Shown here in pieces: positions 59,701-64,000 of a DNA stretch of 64,000 nt; position 1 is the stretch's first letter, and each line of letters begins with the position of its first letter. The notes under the pieces were generated by a model that made no database searches, was not told the DNA's origin, and worked only from the letters and a program-made list of their open reading frames with translations. The DNA is taken from NCBI GenBank assembly GCA_032622095.1, contig CP136065.1, positions 113,253,195-113,317,194 of the forward strand, in the 5' to 3' direction. This DNA comes from Siphonodentalium dalli (Eukaryota > Mollusca > Scaphopoda > Gadilida > Siphonodentaliidae). A program made the position numbers and the translations under genes.

Positions 59701-62700
59701 AAAATTTGTAAAAAAAACCTGGCCTCCAGCAGCCATCTTGGATTTCAAATTTGAATCCATCAGCACACCCTGCAGCCTGCATTTATTTGAGAATTGTTTT
59801 GAAAATGTACAGGCATGTTTACGATCACCTCCAGATGGGCGCTATCAAATGTGAACTATTTTTGATGAAAAACATGGCCACCTGCAGCCATATTAGATGT
59901 TACACTTTGCATTGCTAAATCAGGTGTCTTCCAACCAGACCTGTTAAGTTTTTAAAATGTCAATCCGTGAGATTTTTGCAGGAGGTATGCCCAAATATGT
60001 TCATGTTCCAAAATTAATTTTTATGATGAAGATTGCATAGTTTTTATGAGTTTCTATTTTATAAATATATAGACTTAAATAAAATGGCAATGAATGTCCT
60101 GTTGGTAATTGTAAGAGCTGCTCTATGTGGGAGATGCCACCATTTATTGAAAAGAAAGAAGCAGATCACCCATTCGTAAAAATACTCAGAATTCCACCGG
60201 ATACAGCCGGATATGCGCGAAACCGAAAGTACAACATTGTAATAAACGACAAAATGGACTCGTCTTACAGTTTAACCCACAAAAGAAATGCACACATTCC
60301 ACCATTTATTAAAAAATTTTAAGAAGCAGAAACTTTGTTTAAAGTTAGTCAAAACGAACCCGAGTTACACAGGTTACAACCGGACATTTATGTGTGAAAC
60401 CGAAAGTACAAAATGACCCGTCTTAAAAGTTTTACCCGCAAAATAAAAGACACATTCCGTTCGCAATGCATACCACTATCAGTGAACTTAAATCATAAAG
60501 TATCCATTACTTATGTTCATCAATGGGGCCTCACAATTCAGCTGCACACTTGTGATTAAACGTATTGTTTTATTTCGTATGCAATGCATGCCACTAATCC
60601 GTTACTAAGAAATTTTCATCAATGAGGCCTAACAATACAGAACTTTGCACACTTGTGATTACATACATGTATTGTTTACTAAAACAACACCCTTTATATG
60701 TGTGGCTTCACCAGTGTGAAAATCAATTAATATCAGTCACAGTTCACCACAACTTGAGTCTTCAATCAAAAGTTACCGACGGTACATTCTGTGAATGTTA
60801 ATTTGTGGGTATTTACGGTACTGGAAATAAGGAATTTCCTGTCATTTTGGGGAATCCTCCGCAAATATCTATTAAAATAAATAAATAAATAAAAACATCG
60901 TTTTTTTTTAATTTTGAATGCGGGGTTTTTCTGAATCCGGGAGATATTGGGGGTTATCCGTATTTGCGGAATTGCATTGGCAATCCGGGAGTCTCACGGA
61001 CAATCCGTGAAACTTAACAGCTCTGCTTCCAACCATGTTCAATGTATGTTTTTCAATTTGTGAAAGATGGTCTATCTCTTCCTATAAAACTTGTTATAGG
61101 AAGAGATAGACCATCTTTAAAAAAATTGAAAATATTTTTTTTAAATCCTGATTTTCATGAAAAGTAACTATCCAGCCAACTTTTCTAACATGCCAGGTCA
61201 TAGTGACTGTTATCTCAATTAAACCACACCATTTCTATTTCATTGGTTTACATCTAACTCTAGGATTGTACTTCTGTTTCCAGGCTATGAGGAGCTGCAA
61301 CAAATCCACGAATCCTATCTACATATCTGTTGGTCATAAAATATCACTGGACACTGCAGTGTGGCTGGTACAACAGTGCTGTAATTATAGGATACCAGAA
61401 CCAACTCGGCTGGTGAGAATCACAATCCTATTGTTGAGGCCCAACCCAATTATGAGCGATGTGAGCATTGCTGACAAAGAATAAATCTATTATAGCTTTA
61501 GACCATGTTTCCTTTGGCATCAACAGCCAATTACATCTGTTTTGATGGACACTTGCAAAACCTGTACAATACAATACGTTTAATATTCTTATACACCATA
61601 CCATATGGTACAAAGAAAATACATATATAGTTAGACCAAACCAGGTTCACATTAAACTAAACAATCATTGAACAAATTATTTTGAGCAGTACACCGACGT
61701 TTGAAGGCTGAATAACAAAATTAATGTACTTGAACAAAAGGGAGTGGGGTTAGTCAAAATCACAAAACAAATACATGTGGCGGACCTTGTGGAAAAATAT
61801 ATATATTGACTTATAAGATAAATACCGGTAGTACATTTTAGCTATTTTGACCTATATAATTAGTATATACAGTAAAACCTCTCCAAACCAGACCCACTAT
61901 AAACATAATTCCTCTCCATACTGAATGAATTGTCTGGTTCCGAATTTATCCAAGTGTATTCTGACTAAACATGACCTCTGTAATCTGAAACCTATCAATT
62001 CCATGGGATTTTTGAGTCCATTAGTGACCAAACACATGCATTTTGACCTCCAGAAACTGAACACGCATGCAATTAGGATCAGTGATTTTTTTACCATTCA
62101 CATGTCTAACATACTAGCCTACTCAGTAGTCTTAGGTTTGGATAATACTTTTAGACCGTAGGCCCACCAATAACAGCATAGGGCTGATTACTGATGTCAC
62201 TATGCTTGTTTCACACAATCACTGAACAATTGAGAATTCAGTTTGAAAGATTAGCTAATTGGCAGTTTGATTTTACATCAGTTAATAAACATGTTGGTGT
62301 TTTCACAAGCACTGCCAACAAACACTGGGTATCGCTCTATATTATAACCCTAGTGGTAACTTTATCACTAAAACACAATGGTCTTTGTATTTTAAGAATT
62401 CTTCTTATCTATGCATTGCAACTTTAAATTCATATAAATATTTTTTGTTATCATGTTGTTTATCAAAGTTATATCAATTAATTTGCATCTTGATCACTCT
62501 TTGTAATGCGGCTTCATATTTTGTGATGGCATGATTTTCTATAAACTGAATACCTCTCTAAATTGAACACCCTAAATTGAAGGGCGTTCGGTTTGGAGAT
62601 GTTTTACTGTATTAATAATATACATGATTCCGATTGTCTATTGCATACCTGTCTTATTACACATCAAGATGGCACCAAAAGCCTGAAACTCAACCAACTA

Positions 62701-63015
62701 AATGGCTCTTATTCTATGTGGTCGAACCCAATATTAATTATTATGCAAAACATGACTCAGATAGGATCCAGAACTTAATTAGGATGTGGTGAAGAAATAA
62801 ACTCTATAATAGACACTAAAATATGGCCCCGATGTTTCTTCTTTGGAGATGGTTATTTGATTGTGATGTTGTATCAAGTTAAATTATGTCTTACTTTTGA
62901 GCAGACAAGGCATTAACTTCAGCTAAATATTTTGAAATGTTGTGCATTGCAGGCTGACATTGGTTCAAGAGAGTACCTGCGGAAGAATTTCAAATCGGAT
63001 GACAAAAGCAGATGA
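26627..63015 (+). CDS. ENDOV: Endonuclease V, inosine-specific nuclease, nine coding exons
   Basis: Exons 26627-26703, 27156-27308, 31520-31706, 41658-41792, 46994-47033, 51241-51353, 52554-52622, 61284-61412 and 62953-63015 join in phase to 321 residues; all junctions are GT-AG. The Nfi/ENDOV domain covers about 77-321. Metal-binding or catalytic candidates are Asp115 (GVDISF), Glu163 (AFRE), Asp189 (IVDGNG) and His276 (SVGHK). The strand-separating wedge is PYIP (153-156) and the lysines are in GVAKK (215-219). Animal ENDOV cleaves RNA one base 3' of inosine, while the bacterial enzyme repairs deaminated DNA. Unlike these, residues 1-26 are Leu-rich and 27-50 hold C31-x2-C34-x10-C45-x2-C48. 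The core identification is firm. The first exon and start codon are inferred from phase and open frame, and an ATG at 27127 is the alternative. Confidence 0.92.
26719..26850. mobile_element. Short MITE just inside intron 1
   Basis: GAAGGTGAATTCAGTGA and its mirror, plus ATGGTGCTGGACATTTGCA at the left, match the element at 40923-41290. It starts about 15 bp after the exon 1 donor. Confidence 0.75.
27156..27308 (+). CDS. ENDOV: ENDOV exon 2, zinc-ribbon-like module
   Basis: Acceptor TTTACCATCTACAG precedes it and donor GTGAGT follows. It encodes YLCDHCGTLMWKSITRCPFC, an acidic linker (SSEPEELLVEDIIKE) and ends in EEWE plus two bases. The next exon completes R and continues NQLDMK. This reproduces the W-K/E-R-x-Q-x-x-L/M-K pattern at the start of the human ENDOV domain, which argues that this exon really belongs to the same protein. 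Confidence 0.78.
28102..28168. repeat. Hairpin of a small dispersed repeat (ATTCTCTTAT family)
   Basis: CAATGTATTCTCTTATTTAT pairs with ATATATAAGAGAATGCATTG around GGGAGTCTCCC. Preceding CCATGACTGGGGCTTCC is shared with other copies. Related copies lie at 26140-26225, 28195-28235, 38812-38880 and 51535-51660. Confidence 0.75.
28237..31471. mobile_element. hAT-like element, carrying a nested insertion
   Basis: TAGTGCTGGGACGGTT at the left and the mirror of TAGTGATGGGTGGTTTT at the right are typical hAT-style ends, with AACCGGTTACGG-type subterminal repeats. Flanks CTCCCTAG and CTGCCAAC agree at only five of eight positions, so the duplication is degraded. No transposase frame survives. About 2.3 kb of its interior is the nested palindrome. 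Confidence 0.65.
28588..30891. mobile_element. Giant palindromic (fold-back) transposon, about 1-kb arms, TTA duplication
   Basis: The ends TAGTCCAGTGCATTTATG and CATAAATGCACTGGACTA are flanked by TTA on both sides (28585-28587 and 30892-30894), the 3-bp target type of PIF/Harbinger. The two halves are inverted, diverged copies of one another from the ends to near the centre at about 29.74 kb. Pairs include ACAACATACTAAAAATCGGC, GAGGTCATGTAACTCAATAA, CCATTGTATGGACTT and GGGGTAGG, each present in both orientations. No transposase frame. Confidence 0.85.
31520..31706 (+). CDS. ENDOV: ENDOV exon 3
   Basis: Acceptor ATGTTTCTAG, donor GTGAGTT. Encodes the N-terminal part of the nuclease fold, including AGVDISFVKGD (catalytic Asp115) and CTGLVVLRFPGLE. 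Phase 2 in, phase 0 out. Confidence 0.95.
32614..32760. repeat. 147-bp hairpin, 67-bp near-perfect arms
   Basis: AAGAAATAAATACACGGTGT starts the left arm and its mirror ends the right. The central 13-nt loop is TCCGCTACGCGTC. Arms contain GTGTATGGTCAAGTTGTACC and CACAAAAAACTGATTGTAGG in both orientations with only about two mismatches. Confidence 0.92.
34395..35760 (+). repeat. Degenerate dimeric tandem array, about 290-bp unit
   Basis: The marker GTGTGGTTTAAATATGTCAA plus AAGTGGCGCC recurs near 34450, 34749, 35043, 35333 and 35610 (spacing 277-299). A second marker, GTGTGATTTAAAGAC with TTTGGGTGA, recurs near 34898, 35191 and 35484, offset by about 145. Each unit thus comprises two related half-units. 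Copies are strongly diverged, so the array is old. A 16-base G run lies near 34943. Confidence 0.82.
37870..38460 (+). repeat. Dispersed repeat, AGCTCACCTGAGAC head with (GTCC)n
   Basis: Starts with the imperfect hairpin AGCTCACCTGAGACGAAGTC / GGTGGAGCT, then CGTCCGTCCG runs, then three diverged units containing GGGTTCATATTTGGTATGGA, CAGATTTGTTCAAATGAG and GGGCCATAACTCTA. Repeats of this type are, to my knowledge, common in bivalve genomes. Confidence 0.75.
38812..38880. repeat. Hairpin repeat, ATTCTCTTAT family
   Basis: TGCATTCTCTTATATATG pairs with CATATAAAAGAGAATGCA around TCTCCCATTGGGAG. Same family as 28102-28168. Confidence 0.8.
39022..39482 (+). repeat. Dispersed repeat, second copy of the 37870 family
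   Basis: AGATCACCTGAGACGAAGCT head, short CCGTCCATCC run, then CGAATGGGTTCATATT and TTTGTTCAAATGAGGTCACT units in the same order as at 37870-38460. Confidence 0.75.
40923..41290. mobile_element. MITE, ATGGTGCTGGACATTTGCA family
   Basis: CTCAAAATATGGTGCTGGAC at the left mirrors TCCAGTACCATATTTTGAG at the right. Internal palindromic copies of CACTAAATTCA and GACCTCA(T/C)TCTGC are present. Related to 26719-26850. Confidence 0.8.
41328..41631. mobile_element. Palindromic MITE abutting the exon 4 splice acceptor
   Basis: Starts CAGTAATGCCCTAAATAATC and ends with its mirror, flanked by TA (41326-41327 and 41632-41633). It has three inverted blocks of CAGAATTATGGGTAA...AAGCCATATTTC instead of two, so one arm was duplicated relative to the copy at 22259-22449. 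It ends 26 bp before exon 4. Confidence 0.88.
41658..41792 (+). CDS. ENDOV: ENDOV exon 4
   Basis: Acceptor TTTCTTCTTCAG, donor GTGAGC. Encodes VVYEDYQMVCLT, the PYIPGF wedge and LAFREADFF with catalytic Glu163. 45 codons, phase 0 on both sides. Confidence 0.95.
42428..43245. mobile_element. hAT non-autonomous element, 8-bp duplication GCGGGTCT
   Basis: Ends CAGACCTGTTAAC and GTTAACAGGTCTA, perfectly flanked by GCGGGTCT (42420-42427 and 43246-43253). Subterminal CTCCCGGAT motifs repeat in both arms. No transposase frame. A relative is at 59936-61025. Confidence 0.92.
45632..46186. mobile_element. Element with GGATACCCCCCC inverted ends and an internal duplication
   Basis: GGATACCCCCCCCCC at the left mirrors GGGGGGGGGGTATCC at the right. 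Near the left end, C-run, CACAACTTCATTGTG and G-run form a hairpin. Inside, two copies about 158 bp apart share CTGCGATTA, TCTG(A/T)C, GGAGTTATTC and TTTTGTC. Boundaries approximate. Confidence 0.65.
46343..46402 (+). repeat. (GATT)n plus GGGGTTTAACGTCG motif
   Basis: Five GATT units run into GGGGTTTAACGTCGTTTTAG. This head is familiar to me from dispersed molluscan repeats. The rest of the element cannot be delimited. Confidence 0.6.
46994..47033 (+). CDS. ENDOV: ENDOV exon 5 (microexon)
   Basis: Acceptor TTTCTCCACAG, donor GTAAGA. Only 40 nt, encoding IIIVDGNGLLHPR with catalytic Asp189. Ends in phase 1; the split codon makes Glu where human ENDOV has Gly. Confidence 0.95.
47293..47488. 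repeat. 98-bp tandem duplication, two near-identical copies
   Basis: Copies start TCAAAATCCAACTTAATGG at 47293 and 47391 and end CTATACGGATGA. I see about one mismatch, so it is recent. Confidence 0.95.
47715..49345. repeat. Cluster of GTAACAGGAGTGACA motifs
   Basis: The 15-mer or a one-base variant occurs near 48058, 48073, 48092, 48966, 49122, 49315 and 49337. It appears in reverse orientation at 47717 and 48933. The outermost copies are inverted relative to each other, so this may be one element about 1.6 kb long. No family recognised. Confidence 0.65.
48719..48738 (+). repeat. Uninterrupted 20-base G run
   Basis: The run sits between TGAAT and CTTGC. Other G runs of 9-16 bases occur near 20499, 23345, 34943, 38976 and 46166. 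Confidence 0.95.
50704..51121. mobile_element. hAT-type MITE, TAGGGCTGCAATGAT end
   Basis: TAGGGCTGCAATGAT at the left and the mirror of TTGAGCTGCAACCATTCATC at the right are typical hAT ends. Flanks ATAAACAG and GATAACAG resemble a decayed 8-bp duplication. Interior has repeated ATCACAATG/CATTGTGAT words. Confidence 0.75.
51241..51353 (+). CDS. ENDOV: ENDOV exon 6
   Basis: Acceptor AATTGATTTCAG, donor GTAGGG. Encodes EFGLACHLGVMLNKPCLG, then VAKKLFQVDGLEKNQDHLDK, the lysine-bearing motif and the segment before the next strand. Confidence 0.95.
51354..52553 (+). other. ENDOV intron 6, no other gene
   Basis: AT-rich. It carries a diverged copy of the ATTCTCTTAT-family repeat at about 51535-51660. 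No coding signal. Confidence 0.65.
52554..52622 (+). CDS. ENDOV: ENDOV exon 7
   Basis: Acceptor CTTAATTGACAG, donor GTAAGT. Encodes 23 codons, IAQLSRGGDTFPLVCDSG then SILGM, matching the human GDSFPL...GDSGTVLGM segment. Confidence 0.95.
53030..54367. mobile_element. hAT element inserted in the first unit of a tandem array
   Basis: Ends TAGAGCTGAAACGG and CCGTTTCAGCTCTA are flanked by GTAGTGAC (53022-53029) and GTAGTAAC (54368-54375), an 8-bp duplication with one difference. Subterminal AACCGGTTAG words are repeated. The flanking bases belong to the 22-bp array on both sides. No transposase frame. Confidence 0.9.
54368..56395 (+). repeat. 22-bp tandem array (minisatellite), about 90 units
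   Basis: The unit core is TTAAACCAGGTAATGAC preceded by ACAAA. Five variants differ in the middle: AAACCAGG, AAATCTGG, AAATCAGG, AGATCAGATA and AAATCGTGTAATTAC. The last three recur as a fixed ordered trio many times (for example 54760, 54980, 55070, 55510, 55690 and 56040), so higher-order units have been amplified. Units become degenerate after 56260. One isolated unit lies left of the hAT at 53008-53029. Confidence 0.97.
56570..56850 (+). repeat. GTTATGGCCCTTTTTC-type repeat, two units
   Basis: Two units of about 135 bp with GTTGGTATGTGTGTTC, CAAATATGGGTTCCGTCC and GAGTTATGGCCCTTTTTC. The same unit appears singly near 36690-36800 and 40600-40800. Confidence 0.7.
57477..58330 (+). repeat. 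Dispersed repeat, second copy of the 25036 family
   Basis: Head GTACCCATTCCATAGTATGG, then CCGTCCATCTGTCCGTCC. Two GTTATGGCCCTT units follow at 58020-58320. An intervening 450 bp (57580-58010) is absent from the first copy and contains mirrored TATGTGGCTA words, probably a nested insertion. Confidence 0.72.
59936..61025. mobile_element. hAT non-autonomous element, 8-bp duplication CTTCCAAC
   Basis: Ends CAGACCTGTTAAG and CTTAACAGCTCTG with a perfect flanking CTTCCAAC (59928-59935 and 61026-61033). Subterminal CCGTGAGA and CCGGGAG words match the family at 42428-43245. The 65-codon frame at 60125-60322 is not conserved. Confidence 0.92.
61063..61118. repeat. Perfect 25-bp hairpin, 6-nt loop
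   Basis: AAAGATGGTCTATCTCTTCC plus TATAA pairs perfectly with 61094-61118 around AACTTG. The pairing extends weakly outward through CAATTT/AAATTG. It lies 165 bp upstream of exon 8. Confidence 0.93.
61284..61412 (+). CDS. ENDOV: ENDOV exon 8
   Basis: Acceptor CTTCTGTTTCCAG, donor GTGAGA. 43 codons with STNPIYISVGHKISLDTAV (His276) and YRIPEPTRL, the C-terminal signature of the family. Confidence 0.95.
61413..62952 (+). other. ENDOV intron 8, no other gene
   Basis: Half of it is the pogo/Tc1-like MITE at 61870-62609; the rest is AT-rich with no coding signal. Confidence 0.7.
61870..62609. mobile_element. Pogo/Tigger-like MITE, CAGTAAAACCTC ends, TA duplication
   Basis: CAGTAAAACCTCTCCAAACC at the left mirrors GGTTTGGAGATGTTTTACTG at the right, with TA on both sides (61868-61869 and 62610-62611). 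Subterminal repeats such as CTCTAAATTGAACACC are typical. No transposase frame. Confidence 0.85.
62953..63015 (+). CDS. ENDOV: ENDOV exon 9, C-terminus and stop
   Basis: Acceptor TGTGCATTGCAG. Encodes ADIGSREYLRKNFKSDDKSR and TGA at 63013-63015, matching ADICSREHIRKSL of human ENDOV. The protein ends here without the long disordered tail of some human isoforms. Confidence 0.93.
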   Translation, partial: ADIGSREYLRKNFKSDDKSR

Positions 63016-64000
63016 CAATGATCAGACATGTTCATAGTAATAGTAATAATTAGTGTGCTGATCACTATATCATTTTCTGGAAAGTGTTTCACTTTCTATA
63101 TCTTATATGTATATGTGATAAACATTTTAATACATTCATATGTATATGTGATAAACATTTTAATACATTTATATGTATTTGTGATAAACATATCTTTTGA
63201 AGAAGCGTACTGTGATATATCCTCCAATTGTTTCATGGTAGATGTTGGGAGACTTCGAGAAAAGCCACCTTCATTTATAGCCGATAGCGGAAATACTTCT
63301 GCGCATGTCTACTTCAGTGGCAATCGACTGATGATAACCATGGCTAGATACCACTTTCAGTTAGTTCCAATACAAACAAGATTTATTTCTTGTAATTTAA
63401 TCATCGACTTTATAAATTCTACGTTTCCAATATAGTCATGTAATTAGATAAGTGTATCTGTAAAACAGCCATAGAACCCGGAGATAAAACACCTATCAAC
63501 CACACATTATCTTTTTTCATTCATTTTGGAAATGATCAGTAGTACGATAGCTCGCATCAAGGATTTGGTGGAAACCTGATGTCACATATCCTGGCCATCG
63601 GTAACTTTGAGATCCCATCTCTTGCAGCTCTTCTCGAAGTCACCTGTTAATTTGCTGTCTTGAATTTATTCTCCCATTCAGTTCTACAATTACACATTGC
63701 ATATTCTTCATTTGCTTTGTTGTCCAGGTAATATAAACTGATGGCAAACACACTTTCAATTCCCATTCATTTATTTATAAGGATATGCAAGTAATAAGTT
63801 CAACAAAGAAATGGGGTGTTATACCTCTTCATTTCTGTAACTGTAATTTCTGAGGATATGTTTACCATTTAAAGGGGGACTGTGCACCAAATCCAGCCAT
63901 TTATGGGACCATCTCCTATTATTCTCCACAAAATATATGCAACAAACTAATGAATTTGAGCCAGGGATGAGTGCAAAATACATTCATGTGCTCTATGAAC
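63016..64000 (+). other. ENDOV 3' UTR and downstream, no other gene
   Basis: No clear AATAAA signal stands out close to the stop. The 135-codon frame at 63028-63435 starts in the tandem repeat below and shows no family resemblance. A GTAATAAGTTCAACAAA word near 63790 is shared with 52755. Confidence 0.5.
63106..63195 (+). repeat. 33-bp tandem repeat, about 2.7 copies, in the 3' UTR region
   Basis: The unit contains GTGATAAACATTTTAATACA. It starts 90 bp after the ENDOV stop. Confidence 0.88.

Larger units (their letters stand above)
52623..61283 (+). other. ENDOV intron 7, about 8.7 kb, no other gene
   Basis: Contains dispersed GTTGAACTTAT repeats (52760-52815), a hAT inside a 22-bp tandem array (53.0-56.4 kb), GTTATGGCCCTTTTTC-type repeats (56.57-56.85 and 57.48-58.33 kb), a second hAT (59.9-61.0 kb) and a 56-bp hairpin. 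No conserved protein frame. Confidence 0.7.

Noticed and set aside
63028-63435. 135-codon frame downstream of ENDOV
   Set aside because: It begins in a 33-bp tandem repeat (YVYVINILIH repeats) and shows no family resemblance; it more likely lies in the 3' UTR.

Overview
This is animal nuclear DNA, AT-rich and packed with transposable elements. I read it as most likely molluscan. The recognised host gene has small exons separated by kilobase introns with canonical GT-AG borders. The repeats include dispersed blocks with (GTCC)n runs next to an AGCTCACCTGAG-type hairpin and a GATTGATTGATTGGGGTTTAACGTC element, which I associate with bivalve and gastropod genomes. The species is not determined.

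One host gene is supported: a nine-coding-exon endonuclease V gene (ENDOV, inosine-specific nuclease) on the + strand from about 26.6 kb to 63.0 kb. The exons join in phase to 966 nt (321 codons plus stop). The catalytic Asp, Glu, Asp and His, the PYIP wedge and the GVAKK and VGHK motifs are all present. Two 5' exons add a Leu-rich N-terminus and a CxxCG...CPxC zinc-ribbon-like module that the human and bacterial enzymes lack. The introns are filled with transposons: hAT copies with 8-bp target duplications, TA-flanked MITEs, a 2.3-kb palindrome flanked by TTA, degenerate tandem arrays, and a 2-kb array of 22-bp units into which a hAT element has inserted.

Upstream of ENDOV, 1-26 kb is mobile-element territory. 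At 2.0-6.2 kb lies a decayed minus-strand LINE (endonuclease plus reverse transcriptase) split by a 1.47-kb TA-flanked DNA transposon. At 8859-15822 lies a nearly intact, young Ty3/gypsy LTR retrotransposon on the minus strand. Its order is 5' LTR, tRNA-Leu primer site, an extra ORF with SGNH/GDSL-hydrolase motifs, gag, pol, polypurine tract, 3' LTR. Gag and pol are joined by a textbook -1 frameshift signal (UUUAAAU, 5-nt spacer, 7-bp stem). The extra hydrolase ORF ahead of gag, interrupted only by a T8 homopolymer slip, is the most unusual item in the window.

Between 15.8 and 26 kb are a Mutator-like MITE with a perfect 9-bp duplication, several hairpins, a fold-back element whose arms are tandem arrays, a LINE reverse-transcriptase scrap cut by a MITE, and other dispersed repeats. 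No RNA gene, CRISPR array or prokaryote-type operon was seen.
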